Positions 35,914 through 46,245 of a stretch of 60,413 nt of DNA are shown piece after piece. The notes below the pieces were generated by a model. That model ran no database searches. It was not told where the DNA came from and worked only from the letters and a program-made list of their open reading frames with translations. The translations under genes were made by a program, and so were the position numbers. Within the stretch, counting starts at the first letter, position 1. Each line of letters opens with the position of its first letter. The DNA is taken from contig CALFLM010000010.1 in NCBI GenBank assembly GCA_937880075.1, positions 1-60,413 of the forward strand, read 5' to 3'. The stretch is from an uncultured Romboutsia sp. (GTDB taxonomy: Bacteria; Bacillota; Clostridia; Peptostreptococcales; Peptostreptococcaceae).

Positions 35914-35970
35914 TTGAGCAACGTGTTTGCGAAACACTTCATGTCGCCAACGACTTCGTCCGTTGCTCAA
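35914..35970. repeat. Nested-hairpin GC-richer intergenic repeat
   Basis: An outer stem, TTGAGCAACG (35,914-35,923) with CGTTGCTCAA (35,961-35,970), encloses a perfect inner hairpin, GTGTTTGCGAAACAC (35,923-35,937), and a competing one, CAACGACTTCGTCCGTTG (35,948-35,965). The unit is much richer in GC than its surroundings. It is followed by AAAAACTTTTTT, so it may also end the ppaC transcript. A decayed relative lies at 36,967-37,005. Confidence 0.65.
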
Positions 35971-36262
35971 AAACTTTTTTACTTATTATAGTTATTTGAT
36001 ATAATTAAGTTTTTCTTAACTAGAAATATATTTTAAGTAATGTAAAGTTTATTATACGTAAAAAAGGAAGGTAAGTACCTTCCTTTTTTTTGTATAATCT
36101 TCATTTAATTTCTTAACCAAATAATTAGTGTAGGTTAAATTTTTAGGTTTAAAACATTAACTGGTTTTTTTACTATATATTTTTTAGGATTTATCTATAT
36201 TATTTTAAAACAAAGTAATTAGATTGTAAATAGTTTATTTGATGTAATATTATAGAAATAAA
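35971..36262. other. Intergenic region with terminator
   Basis: No gene is seen. A strong hairpin at 36,060-36,089 (AAAAAAGGAAGGT/ACCTTCCTTTTTT) lies between the converging ppaC and cyclophilin genes. Confidence 0.7.
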
Positions 36263-36787
36263 TTACATTTTTTCCACATCTGAATAATCTTCACCAAAAG
36301 TCTCAACAGTTACGTTTTTCATAACTTGTGGAGTCTTAGGCTTGTCTGCTCTATCAGTAGCAGTTGTAGCTATTTCATTAACTACATCCATACCTTCTAT
36401 TACTCTACCAAATGCAGCATATTGACCATCTAAGTGTGGAGAGTTTTTGTGCATTATAAAGAATTGAGACCCTGCTGAGTTAGGAGCCATAGTTCTAGCC
36501 ATAGATAATACTCCAGCTTCATGCTTTAAGTTATTAGTAAATCCATTACCTCTAAATTCTCCTTTTATAGAGTATCCTGGTCCACCCATTCCATTTCCAT
36601 TAGGACATCCACCTTGTATCATGAACCCTTCTATTACTCTGTGAAATCCTACCCCATTGTAGAATCCTTGATTTACTAACGTTACAAAGTTTTTAACAGT
36701 GTTAGGAGCTATATGTGGATATAACTCTGCTACTATTTTCTTTCCATTTTCCATTTCTATAGTTACTATAGGATTTTTATTTTCCAT
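36263..36787 (-). CDS. Cyclophilin-type peptidyl-prolyl isomerase
   Basis: It catalyses cis-trans isomerisation of proline peptide bonds. The single cyclophilin domain has the active-site motifs GFHRVIEGFMIQGG (catalytic Arg), MARTMAPNSAGSQFFIMH and LDGQYAAFGRVIEGMDVV. Length, 174 residues, is normal, with no signal peptide, so it is cytosolic. It is monocistronic. GGAAG precedes the ATG. Confidence 0.94.
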   Translation of the reverse strand: MENKNPIVTIEMENGKKIVAELYPHIAPNTVKNFVTLVNQGFYNGVGFHRVIEGFMIQGGCPNGNGMGGPGYSIKGEFRGNGFTNNLKHEAGVLSMARTMAPNSAGSQFFIMHKNSPHLDGQYAAFGRVIEGMDVVNEIATTATDRADKPKTPQVMKNVTVETFGEDYSDVEKM

Positions 36788-37104
36788 ATTTCTATCTTCC
36801 TTTCATTCTCATTTAGTTTTAATATGTACTTATATATTATATACCATATTTTATTGATTTTTACATAAAATTTCAATTTGATAGTTCTATCATAAAATGC
36901 TCAATATCAGTAATAATAACATTTGTAATTTATCCATAAAACAAGTAAATTATAAATATAAAAAATTTGCTTAGCTCATGTCATCAACAATTGCGTCCGT
37001 TACTAAAGTTTAGCAGATGAGATTACAACTTATCTATAAACCTCTATAAACCAGATAATCTATAATTCCATAGCATATAAAAAAGCTACTAAGTTAATAG
37101 TAGC
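36788..37104. other. Intergenic region with decayed nested-hairpin repeat
   Basis: No gene is seen. At 36,967-37,005 the series GCTTAGCTCATGTCATCAAC ... CGTCCGTTACT is a degraded version of the repeat at 35,914-35,970. A terminator hairpin (AAGCTACTA/TAGTAGCTT, 37,083-37,106) overlaps the end of the next gene. Confidence 0.55.
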
Positions 37105-37698
37105 TTATTTTTCGTCGTCATTTAATTGTATAGTTTCTTGATAATCAACATCTAATAAGTCTAGTATTTGTTTAGCTCTTTCCTTTGTTGATCCTTTTAC
37201 TTCTATGTAGTTAACATTTTCTGCTTTTAAGAAACTTAATATAGCGTCATCTATTTGAAGTGCTATATCTTCATCTTGCCATCTAACTCCATCTTGTATA
37301 TATCCAAATTCTCTAGGAACATAAACTATCATATCATAGTTTTGTATATCTTCTATAGCTAGACAGTATAAATCTTTTAATATTTGTATTTCCTTTTTCG
37401 TTCTTTCTTTGTTTCCTAACATAAATCTTCCGTATATGTAAGGTACAAATGTTGCATAATCAGTAAGGGCATAATCAAATACTGATAACTCATCTTCTAA
37501 TTTCTTTTGGCCTAAGTAGATTCCATATTGTTCAGATATAGTTTCTATCATACCTTTGTCTTTTAAGTATTCAGTTGAATACTCAAGAGCATAACCTGCA
37601 TTTAATCCAGCTATTTTCATTTCAACATATAAATGCTGTATTAATGTAGTTTTCCCACATCTTGGTCCACCTAAAACTGCTATTCTCTTAGTTGCCAT
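37105..37698 (-). CDS. P-loop ATPase/kinase (AAA_28-like)
   Basis: The protein has 197 residues. Walker A is VLGGPRCGKTTLIQHLY at residues 8-24. NYDMIVYVPREFGYIQDGVR and the C-terminal IEVKGSTKERAKQILDLL resemble NadR-type or AAA_28 nucleotide-kinase-like ATPases. The substrate is unknown. It is a single leftward gene with a terminator overlapping its stop. Confidence 0.72.
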   Translation of the reverse strand: MATKRIAVLGGPRCGKTTLIQHLYVEMKIAGLNAGYALEYSTEYLKDKGMIETISEQYGIYLGQKKLEDELSVFDYALTDYATFVPYIYGRFMLGNKERTKKEIQILKDLYCLAIEDIQNYDMIVYVPREFGYIQDGVRWQDEDIALQIDDAILSFLKAENVNYIEVKGSTKERAKQILDLLDVDYQETIQLNDDEK

Positions 37699-37799
37699 AA
37701 TTTATATCAACTCCATGTATTTTTTCTAAATTTAAAGAACTTTTATATTATACTAACATTTAGAAGTTTATTCAATATTTTTAATACAATTCTATTTAT

Positions 37800-38558
37800 T
37801 TACATAAAAATATTCAGATTTTTACCTATATCATATCCTTCATAGTATATTTGCTTACAAAATTCTTTTTCAAACCTTAAAGTATCATCTTTATCAAATA
37901 CAGTTTTAGGTCTAACAATTATTATACTATCTTCATTGCAAACATTTTTAATTTCATCTGGTAATGTATAGTCATGTTTATTTGATATAACTATAATTTT
38001 ATCTAAATTTTTGTTTAATATTGGATTTAATAAAGTATTATTAACTAATCCTCCATCAAGATTATATCCATTATATAAACCTTCACTCAAATCCTTCATA
38101 AATTGATTATATAATCCCATTGTACCTTGTGGATTAAATGGAAGCAATGAACTATATTTTATACTTTTTAAACCTTCTTCTTTACTTAACTTTGATATAT
38201 TAACTATTTTCTCTTTTGGTAAATTATTTTCTATGTTTATATAATTCACATAAAAATCAAGTTGGTTTGTATGTTCATAATTAATACTGGATAATATGTC
38301 AATTACTTTAGAATTATCCACAGTATTATTGACTATTTTTATATTTTTATCAATATAATCATCAATATCTATCCACATTTTTTCTAGTTTTTCAACATTA
38401 TTTGTGAATATAAAATATCCATTTATAGCACCTATTGAGGTTCCTGATACAGCATTAAATTTATTTATACCTCTGTCATATAAAGCTTTTATAACTCCTG
38501 CCTGATAAGCACCCTTAGCTCCTCCTCCACAAAGACATAATCCTATATTCAAATCCAT
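37800..38558 (-). CDS. Patatin-like phospholipase
   Basis: This serine acyl hydrolase has 252 residues. The oxyanion loop is CGGGAKGAYQAG (residues 9-20), the nucleophile elbow GTSIGAING with Ser about residue 42, and the dyad Asp lies in NLDGGLVNN (about 168). It has no signal peptide. It hydrolyses membrane lipids or acyl esters, but the physiological substrate is unknown. It is 11 bp downstream of the M18 aminopeptidase gene, so the two probably share a transcript. Confidence 0.88.
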   Translation of the reverse strand: MDLNIGLCLCGGGAKGAYQAGVIKALYDRGINKFNAVSGTSIGAINGYFIFTNNVEKLEKMWIDIDDYIDKNIKIVNNTVDNSKVIDILSSINYEHTNQLDFYVNYINIENNLPKEKIVNISKLSKEEGLKSIKYSSLLPFNPQGTMGLYNQFMKDLSEGLYNGYNLDGGLVNNTLLNPILNKNLDKIIVISNKHDYTLPDEIKNVCNEDSIIIVRPKTVFDKDDTLRFEKEFCKQIYYEGYDIGKNLNIFM

Positions 38559-38569
38559 TACCTCCTTAG

Positions 38570-39868
38570 TTATATCTCATAAAATTTATGAAATGTTTTG
38601 TATATACTATAATGGTCATTAACAGCACCTAATTCTCTTATAGAGTGCATAGCAAGTATAGGTGTTCCTATATCCACAGATGAAATATCTATGTGAGTAG
38701 ATGATATTGGTCCTATAGTACTTCCACCTCTTTCATCTGATCTATTAACAAACTCTTGATAATCTACACCTGCTTCTTCACAAATAGACTTGTATATAGA
38801 TATTGAGTATGCATCACTAGTATAAGCTTGATTCGCATTTATTTTTATAACAGGCCCTTTTCCCATTACTGGTCTATTTGTTGGGTCATGTTTTTCAGGA
38901 ATATTTGGGTGAACTGCATGAGCTAAGTCAGAAGATATCATAAATGATGAGTATATAGATGTAAAAAATTCTTCTCTTGTTTTTCCTAAAGATATACAAA
39001 TTCGCTCTAGTATATTTAATAACATATTTGAGTCTGCACCTTGCTTTGTAGAACTTCCAACTTCTTCATTATCAAATACAGCTACTATATTTATACCTTT
39101 ATTTCCATCAGTATTTATTAAAGCATTTAAACTAGCATGAACCATAGCTAAATTATCAAGTCTTCCACTTGATATAAATTCTTCATTAGCACCTATTAGG
39201 CATCCCTTTTCAAATTCATATAAAAATAAATCAAAATCTATTATATCTTCTATATCCACACCTAATCTATTTTGTAATTCTTTTAATAAGAAATTATCCT
39301 TTTCTAGAGAATCATTTAATAATCCTAATAAAGGAAGCATATCTTTTTGTTTATTAAAAGCATAACCTTCATTTACATTTCTATTCATATGTATAGCTAA
39401 ATTAGGTATTATACATATTGGTTTACCTAGGTTTACTATTACTTCTTTAGGCTTTAAAATATTATCTGTTCTTATAATTACTCTACCAGCTATTCCTAGA
39501 GGTCTATCTAACCATGTACTTAATATTGGACCTCCATAACATTCTGTATTTAACTTTAAGTAAGCTTTTTCAGCTTCCATTTCTGCATTTGGCTTTATTC
39601 TAAATGATGGTGAGTCTGAATGAGAACCTATTATTCTAAATCCTTCTTTTTCTATATTCTCTGAGTTTACTGTAAACGCTACTATGGCTGATGAGTTTTT
39701 AGTTATGTAATACTTTCCTCCTACTTTTATATCCCAAACTTTGCATGAATCTAGTTCAATAAATCCATTTGCATCTAATAATTCCTTAGATTCAGAAACT
39801 GCATGAAATGCAGTTGGGCTATTATAAATAAAATTTATTAAATCTTTTGCAAATTTTTTACTATTCAT
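38570..39868 (-). CDS. M18-family aminopeptidase
   Basis: This dinuclear zinc aminopeptidase, an aspartyl-aminopeptidase relative (ApeB type), has 432 residues. Metal-site motifs are IIGSHSDSPSFRIKP (about residue 76), SGRLDNLAMVHASL, VFDNEEVGSSTKQGADS (about 266) and the C-terminal AMHSIRELGAVND His. It is cytosolic and removes N-terminal residues from peptides. It is the first gene before the patatin-like phospholipase. A hairpin at 39,911-39,948 separates it from pcrA. Confidence 0.9.
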   Translation of the reverse strand: MNSKKFAKDLINFIYNSPTAFHAVSESKELLDANGFIELDSCKVWDIKVGGKYYITKNSSAIVAFTVNSENIEKEGFRIIGSHSDSPSFRIKPNAEMEAEKAYLKLNTECYGGPILSTWLDRPLGIAGRVIIRTDNILKPKEVIVNLGKPICIIPNLAIHMNRNVNEGYAFNKQKDMLPLLGLLNDSLEKDNFLLKELQNRLGVDIEDIIDFDLFLYEFEKGCLIGANEEFISSGRLDNLAMVHASLNALINTDGNKGINIVAVFDNEEVGSSTKQGADSNMLLNILERICISLGKTREEFFTSIYSSFMISSDLAHAVHPNIPEKHDPTNRPVMGKGPVIKINANQAYTSDAYSISIYKSICEEAGVDYQEFVNRSDERGGSTIGPISSTHIDISSVDIGTPILAMHSIRELGAVNDHYSIYKTFHKFYEI

Positions 39869-39910
39869 ACCTCTACTCCTTATTTATAAAATTTTAATTT
39901 ATATAATTAT

Positions 39911-39948
39911 AATTGCCTTAATTTATTATTTATAAAATTAAGGCAATT
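39911..39948. terminator. Hairpin downstream of pcrA
   Basis: Perfect 14-bp arms, AATTGCCTTAATTT and AAATTAAGGCAATT, lie in the gap between the pcrA stop and the M18 peptidase start. Confidence 0.6.
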
Positions 39949-40051
39949 ATTTTTACTAAACTCTATTAAATCTTTTTATTACAATTTATGTGTTAATAAC
40001 TACTTATATTATTAACAATCTATTATTTACTAAAAAATAAACTTTTATATT

Positions 40052-42286
40052 TTATAACACATCTAAAGTTGTATACTCTTTATTTATCTTTTTTATCCCC
40101 TGTTGCTCAAATGCTATAGTAACATCTGTACCCATCATTCCAACTACTGTACCTACTCCAAACTTAGGATGATGCACTCTTGCACCTGGCTTTATGTCGT
40201 CTATATTAGTTTCTTTTTCATTACTCTTAATAGTTGCATTAACTTGCTTTGCAACTGCTGTCTTATTTATAGTATTCATATATTTTTGTTTATATTTATC
40301 TAATACATTATAATTTGCTTTTGAGTATGATAATTCTTTTTCTTCAGAATTTAATCTTTCTATACATTCTTTAGGTAACTCTTCCATAAATCTAGATGCA
40401 ATGGATGGATTTGTCTTTCCATATAGTGTTCTTTTTTGAGTTAAAGTAAGATATAAAATCTCCTTAGCTCTTGTTATACCAACATAGCATAGTCTTCTTT
40501 CTTCTTCTATTTCCGAATCGTTCATAGATCTTACAGCCCTTGCTATTGGGAATAAACCATCTTCCATACCAACTATAAATACTACAGGGAACTCTAACCC
40601 CTTTGATGTATGAATTGTCATAAGTGAAACTTTATCTACTTCCTCTTCCTCGCTTGATTCAGATGTTAACGCAACACCTGTTAAGAATGTTTCTAGATCT
40701 TTTTCCTCACTAATTTGCTCAAACTCCATAGCTACTGATATAAATTCTTTTACGTTATCTTTTCTTTCTTCTGCTTCTTCTTTATCACCTTTATATAACT
40801 CATCTATATATCCGTAATAGTCTATAGATTCTATTACCTTTTCTATTAACTTACTAACAGGATATACTTCCCTCATAGTTCTTAATGTTCCTATTACATT
40901 ATCAACAAATTCACTTATACTATTTCTTGCTTTTGTCGAGATATCTGAATTTGTTTCTATATCTATAAGCACAGAATATATACTTTCTTGTTTTAAACTA
41001 GCTCTATCTTCTATTTTTTCTATAGTTCTAAGCCCTATACCTCTTCTTGGAACATTTATTATCCTTTTTATAGATATATCATCTTGTGGATTTTGTATAA
41101 CTCTTAAATATGCTATTAAATCCTTTATTTCTTTTCTTTCATAAAACTTTGTTCCACCATATATATTATATGGTATTTGACTTTTATTTAATGCATCTTC
41201 TACAGAACGAGATTGTGCATTAGCTCTGTAAAGTACTGCAAAATCTTTGTATGATCTATTTTGCTCTCTTGATATTTTAGCTATCATATCTGCAACAAAA
41301 TCTGACTCTTCTATTTCATCTTGAGCTACTTGTATCTTAATAAGCTCTCCATCTTTTTTCTCACTCCAAAGTCTTTTTCTTTTTCTTTCTATATTATTGG
41401 ATATAACCGTATTAGCTGCATCTAATATAATTTGAGTTGATCTATAGTTTTGTTCAAGCTTAACTACATGAACATCATCATAATCCTTTTCAAATTCAAG
41501 TATATTTCTTATATCAGCACCTCTCCAACCATATATACTTTGGTCATCATCTCCAACAACACATATATTTTGATGCTCTCTAGCTAATATCTTGATTAAC
41601 TCATATTGTGCTTTACTTGTATCTTGGTACTCATCAACCATTATATACTTGAATCTATTTCTATAGTAATCTAAAACTTCTTTATTATTCTTTAAAAGCT
41701 CTACTGTTTTAAATATTAAATCATCAAAATCTAGTGCACTATTTCTTTTTAAACGATCTTGATATAATGCATATACATCTGCTATCTTACTCATTCTATT
41801 ATCATGCATGTGCATTGCCTTAAACTTTTTTGGATCATATAGCTTATCCTTAGCACCTGATATAGTACTTATAATCATTTTTGGCTCAAATACCTTATCG
41901 TTTAAATTTAATTCTTTTAAACAGTCTTTTACTAATGTAACCTGATCCGCGCTATCATATATAACAAAACTTCTATTGTATCCGATTTTATTTATATCTT
42001 TTCTAAGTATACGTACACAACAAGAGTGGAATGTACTTATCCACATATCACTTGCATCTGACTCTAATGTTTCTTCTACTCTCTCTCTCATTTCATTTGC
42101 TGCTTTATTAGTAAATGTTATAGCTAATATATTTGCAGGCTGTACACCTTTATCTTCTATAAGATGCCCTATTCTTGTTGTTAACACTCTTGTTTTACCA
42201 GAACCTGCTCCAGCTAGTATAAGTACAGGTCCTTCTGTTTTTTCTACAGCTTCTCTTTGGGCAGGATTTAACGTATCTAAATTCAT
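40052..42286 (-). CDS. pcrA: ATP-dependent DNA helicase PcrA/UvrD
   Basis: This superfamily 1A 3'-5' helicase acts in repair and in replication of rolling-circle plasmids. Motifs in order: LAGAGSGKTRVLTTRI (Walker A, about residue 25), IDFTNKAA-type ITFTNKAANEM, VDEYQDTSKAQYELI (motif II), VGDDDQSIYGWRGADI, VKLEQNYRST, SLMTIHTSKGLEFPVVF and EEERRLCYVGITRAKE. The C-terminal tail contains PGARVHHPKFGVGTVVG, the RNA-polymerase-binding Tudor-like segment. Length, 744 residues, is standard. AGGAGG precedes the ATG. Confidence 0.96.
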   Translation of the reverse strand: MNLDTLNPAQREAVEKTEGPVLILAGAGSGKTRVLTTRIGHLIEDKGVQPANILAITFTNKAANEMRERVEETLESDASDMWISTFHSCCVRILRKDINKIGYNRSFVIYDSADQVTLVKDCLKELNLNDKVFEPKMIISTISGAKDKLYDPKKFKAMHMHDNRMSKIADVYALYQDRLKRNSALDFDDLIFKTVELLKNNKEVLDYYRNRFKYIMVDEYQDTSKAQYELIKILAREHQNICVVGDDDQSIYGWRGADIRNILEFEKDYDDVHVVKLEQNYRSTQIILDAANTVISNNIERKRKRLWSEKKDGELIKIQVAQDEIEESDFVADMIAKISREQNRSYKDFAVLYRANAQSRSVEDALNKSQIPYNIYGGTKFYERKEIKDLIAYLRVIQNPQDDISIKRIINVPRRGIGLRTIEKIEDRASLKQESIYSVLIDIETNSDISTKARNSISEFVDNVIGTLRTMREVYPVSKLIEKVIESIDYYGYIDELYKGDKEEAEERKDNVKEFISVAMEFEQISEEKDLETFLTGVALTSESSEEEEVDKVSLMTIHTSKGLEFPVVFIVGMEDGLFPIARAVRSMNDSEIEEERRLCYVGITRAKEILYLTLTQKRTLYGKTNPSIASRFMEELPKECIERLNSEEKELSYSKANYNVLDKYKQKYMNTINKTAVAKQVNATIKSNEKETNIDDIKPGARVHHPKFGVGTVVGMMGTDVTIAFEQQGIKKINKEYTTLDVL

Positions 42287-42600
42287 CTTCGTCCTCCTAA
42301 TAATGATATATATCTATTTTAATCTAAATAATATTTTTCTTCAAATCTTAAGGTTAAGTAATGTTTTAATTTTAGCTAATATATAGTAAATACAAAACTA
42401 TCTAACTTTTAAGATTATAAGTAAGTATATAACTTATTATAATTTAAAAAAGGTATAGAGTAAAACTTTATCTCTATACCTTTTTATGCATATAAAATAT
42501 TTTATATAAAATACATATTATTATACTTTTCTAGACTATTTATGTATTTTAAAAAGAATATCTTCTTATGACCTTCTTTTATATAATTATTATTTTTAAA
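42287..42600. other. Intergenic region with dctPQM terminator
   Basis: No gene is seen. A strong hairpin (AAAAGGTATAGAG/CTCTATACCTTTTT, 42,446-42,485) followed by T residues on the minus strand ends the TRAP transporter operon. The remainder would hold the pcrA promoter. Confidence 0.7.
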
Positions 42601-43908
42601 TTAAATCATATTCATAAGTTTTGGTATAAATAAACTTAGTTCAGGTATAAATGTTACCATCATAAGTACTATAATTATACCTACATAAAATGGTAATAAA
42701 TATTTTATTACCTCTTCTATACTAGTTTTACCAACTTTGCATCCAATGAATAGAGTATTCCCAACTGGAGGTGTTATATTACCTATACATAAGTTAAATA
42801 TAAGCATTATACCAAATTGAACTGTATCCATACCAAAGTTTTTAGCTATTGGTAAAAATATTGGAGTAAATATTAATATAGCTGGCGTTAAATCCATAAA
42901 TGTTCCAACTACTAATAAGACTAAATTCATTATTAATAATATCACTATTGGATTTGAAGATATTCCTAATAATATCTCTGTTATTGCATTTGGAATATTT
43001 GTAAATGCCATAACCCAAGACATTATAGATGATACACCTATTAAGAAGATTATTATCCCTGTCATTTCAACTGTTTCTAATAATATTTTTGGAATATCTT
43101 TTAACTTTATAGACTTATAAAAGAAGAATGATAATATAAATGAATATACAACTGCAACTCCTGCTCCTTCTGTAGCCGTAAATATTCCACCTACTATACC
43201 ACCTATAATTACAAATATTAAAGCTAAACTTGGTAATGCATCTATAAATATTTTCATAGCTTCTTTAAAAGTTATTGTATACTTAGATGAATACTTATAT
43301 TTTTTAGCTAATATAAATGCTATCACCATTACTGATACGCCCCATAATATACCAGGTATATATCCAGCCATAAATAAAGCCGCTACAGATGTTCCTCCAC
43401 TTACTAATGAGTATATTATAAGTGAGTTACTTGGTGGAATTAAAAGCCCTGTTGGTGCTGATGCTATATTTACTGCAGCACTATAGTTTTTATCATAACC
43501 CTCTTCTTCTTGAAGTGGAGCCATTGTTCCACCTATTGCAGCCGCTGCTGCAACTGAAGAACCACTTACCGCACCAAATAACATATTCCCTACTACATTC
43601 GTATGTGCTAAAGACCCAGGTAATTTACCACTTAATACTTTAGCAAAATTTACTAATTTTAATGCTATACCACCATTGTTCATTATTATACCTGCCAATA
43701 CGAAAAATGGTATTGCTAATAATGAAAAACTACCTATTCCTGTAAATATTCTTTGTGCCCCTGTTAAAACAGCTACATCCCATGATAACGTAGTTAATAT
43801 TCCAAATATAGATGATACACCTATAGTTATAGATATTGGTATACCTAATAAAAGTAATATAGGAAATACAATAAGTATAGCTGAACCTGCTTGTAATGCT
43901 AATTCCAT
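42601..43908 (-). CDS. dctM: TRAP transporter large membrane subunit DctM
   Basis: This is the 12-helix channel subunit of a tripartite ATP-independent periplasmic-type transporter that imports organic acids using an ion gradient. The protein has 435 residues and hydrophobic helices throughout. Signatures are LLLGIPISITIGVSS near the N-terminus, AAAAIGGTMAPLQEEEGY, LIPPSNSLIIYSLVSGGTS, GIFTATEGAGVAVVYS and NITPPVGNTLFIGCKV. GAGGGGAG precedes the ATG. It is the last gene of dctP-dctQ-dctM. Confidence 0.95.
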   Translation of the reverse strand: MELALQAGSAILIVFPILLLLGIPISITIGVSSIFGILTTLSWDVAVLTGAQRIFTGIGSFSLLAIPFFVLAGIIMNNGGIALKLVNFAKVLSGKLPGSLAHTNVVGNMLFGAVSGSSVAAAAAIGGTMAPLQEEEGYDKNYSAAVNIASAPTGLLIPPSNSLIIYSLVSGGTSVAALFMAGYIPGILWGVSVMVIAFILAKKYKYSSKYTITFKEAMKIFIDALPSLALIFVIIGGIVGGIFTATEGAGVAVVYSFILSFFFYKSIKLKDIPKILLETVEMTGIIIFLIGVSSIMSWVMAFTNIPNAITEILLGISSNPIVILLIMNLVLLVVGTFMDLTPAILIFTPIFLPIAKNFGMDTVQFGIMLIFNLCIGNITPPVGNTLFIGCKVGKTSIEEVIKYLLPFYVGIIIVLMMVTFIPELSLFIPKLMNMI

Positions 43909-43925
43909 AATCTTCTCCCCTCAGA

Positions 43926-44432
43926 TTAATTATTATTTAATATTTTTTTTGATTCACTAACTTCTTTTTTCAAATCAGCTAAATTTAATATGTTATATAT
44001 AATCGTTATTATTCCTGATAACGGTAATGCTAAATATACGTATCCCATAGATATTCCTAATGCTGGTGATACTTGTCCCATAGCTAGCATACTTATTTGA
44101 ATTCCGCCGAATACTAAAACTAATGCTGAAAATGCCATTACTACTAATTCTGTCATAATATTTAATCCTAGTTTTACTTTATCACTTTTTCCTTCAAGCT
44201 TTTGTCTTAAAAATACCATTGTCATATGATCTTTTTTTCCAAATACATAAGCTGATCCTAATAATGACATCCATACAAATGAGTATATTAGTAAATCTTC
44301 TGATATTGTACTTGGGTTATTTAATATATAACGAGTTATTATCTGCCAAGTAGCTAAAACTACCATAAATACTAGTAGTATCATACATACAGATTCTATT
44401 ACCTTATTTAATATGCTTCTTATTTTTTTCAT
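43926..44432 (-). CDS. dctQ: TRAP transporter small membrane subunit DctQ
   Basis: The protein has 168 residues and four membrane helices, with the family pattern LVFMVVLATWQIITRYILNNPS and EDLLIYSFVWMSLLGSAYVFGKKDHMTM. It bridges the binding protein and DctM. AGGAGG precedes the ATG. There are 17 bp to dctM and 21 bp from dctP, an obvious operon. Confidence 0.94.
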   Translation of the reverse strand: MKKIRSILNKVIESVCMILLVFMVVLATWQIITRYILNNPSTISEDLLIYSFVWMSLLGSAYVFGKKDHMTMVFLRQKLEGKSDKVKLGLNIMTELVVMAFSALVLVFGGIQISMLAMGQVSPALGISMGYVYLALPLSGIITIIYNILNLADLKKEVSESKKILNNN

Positions 44433-44453
44433 TTATATCCCTCCTACTAGTAT

Positions 44454-45461
44454 TTACTTGTCTTCCTTTGGTGCTTTTGCTTGTATCTTATCATATAGAG
44501 CTTTTACTTCTTTGTCTGTAGTCATTTCTTTATGAAGAGGTAATACCTTTTCTTTAAATGGCTCTATATCTGGATAATAAAATTCAACTCCCATTTCTTT
44601 TGCTTGCTCTACGGCTTCATTTACTTTATCTTCCCAAGCATCAACTTCAAATTTATTTATTGTATCTGCTGCATCTAATATTATATTTCTATGCTCTTTA
44701 CTTAAACTATCTAATAATTTTGCATTCATTATTAATATATCTGGTACCATAGCATGTTGGTTATATGAATAATACTTTGCAACCTCACCATGCTTGTTAT
44801 TAGTAAGTGCTAATTCATTATTCTCAGCTCCATCTATAACCTTTTGTTGAAGAGCTGTATAAACTTCACCAAAACTCATTGGTGTAGCAGAACCACCTAA
44901 TAATTCCATCATTCTTATATTAGTTTGACTTTGTTGAACTCTTATTTTCTTCCCTTTTAAATCTTCTGGTGTCATTATTGCCTTATCTGTTGTATACATA
45001 TTTCTTGATCCTGCATCAAACCAAGTAAGTCCAACAAATCCAGCATCTCTTGTTGACTCATATACTCCATTCATTATATCATCATCATTCATTACTTCAT
45101 GATAATGCTCTGTACTATCAAATAAGTATGGTAAATTGAATACACTATATGATTTATTAAAACTTTCTAATAAACTTATACTTCCAACAGCTATATCTAT
45201 TGCTCCTGTCTGAGTAAGCTCTACAGATTCACGTTGCCCTCCTAATAGTTCATTTGGATATACCTGGATGTCTATTTCATTGTTAGTTTTTTCTTCTACT
45301 ATTTGTTCAAATTCTTTTAGTGCTAAATGTATTGGATGATCTTCCCCTTGGTTATGAGCTACTCTCATCACCCTTACATCATCATCTTTAACAGAACTAC
45401 ATCCAACAACTGATAAACTCGTTACCGCTACAAGTAAAAGCGCTTTAATCCTTTTATTCAT
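44454..45461 (-). CDS. dctP: TRAP transporter substrate-binding lipoprotein DctP
   Basis: The protein has 335 residues. The lipoprotein signal peptide (LLLVAVTSLSVVGC) has its lipobox Cys at about residue 21, so the protein is anchored outside the membrane. The DctP fold is clear: HPIHLALKEFEQIV, ELLGGQRESVELTQTGAIDI, YTTDKAIMTPEDLKGKKIRV and MSFGEVYTALQQKVIDGAEN. The Arg in KKIRVQQS normally binds the substrate carboxylate. Because a GTATAC site of the hexuronate regulon lies far upstream, a uronate or related sugar acid is the likely ligand. This is inference. Confidence 0.92.
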   Translation of the reverse strand: MNKRIKALLLVAVTSLSVVGCSSVKDDDVRVMRVAHNQGEDHPIHLALKEFEQIVEEKTNNEIDIQVYPNELLGGQRESVELTQTGAIDIAVGSISLLESFNKSYSVFNLPYLFDSTEHYHEVMNDDDIMNGVYESTRDAGFVGLTWFDAGSRNMYTTDKAIMTPEDLKGKKIRVQQSQTNIRMMELLGGSATPMSFGEVYTALQQKVIDGAENNELALTNNKHGEVAKYYSYNQHAMVPDILIMNAKLLDSLSKEHRNIILDAADTINKFEVDAWEDKVNEAVEQAKEMGVEFYYPDIEPFKEKVLPLHKEMTTDKEVKALYDKIQAKAPKEDK

Positions 45462-46245
45462 TTATAAATTCCCCCTAGGATTATTTTTCAAAATTTTTTG
45501 TTTTGTCGTAACATATATCTTATACTACATTTTCTAACATTTTTAAAATACATAAATATTCACTATTCTAAACTAATTTCCCTAAATACTTACAAAGAAT
45601 TGTTCTTAAATATTCATGTCTTATAAATTTTAGGAAACTAATTAACTCAATAAGCATTCATATAAACTTACTGATACTAATTGTGAAAGGACTATAAGCT
45701 GTCTTTCCGATAAATCATATTAATCATTAAATTACTATAAATCTCTAAATTAAATCTTTTTTTAATCCCTCCTTTTGAAGTTATAAGTCATAATTTATAT
45801 AACTTTATTGTCATTTAAATTTAAACAATATATAATTTTTAGAAATTTAAATTCTCCATCTAATTTTATAAATAATAGACAATCGTTTTCCATTTTCATA
45901 TATTATTATTCAAATTCTATGTCAACTTTAACTAGATTAAATAATCTGTTGTGCTAGTTATTTTACTAAACACATTGAAATTACTACATAAAGTTTTTTA
46001 ACTATGAAAATATAGATTACTGGACTCTAGTATTTTCAATAATAATATTTAACTAGCACAACGAGTTAAATACTATAGTATTATTTCTAAGAGCCCTCTA
46101 TAAAGCTTAATTACTTTATTTGCATCACTATACATTTTTACTAATTTCTTTTATTCTATTGTTATCTATTTTTTACTTTTATCTTACTAACATTTTATCA
46201 AGATAAATCTTTAACAAATATATATATAGCTTTATTTTCTATTTC

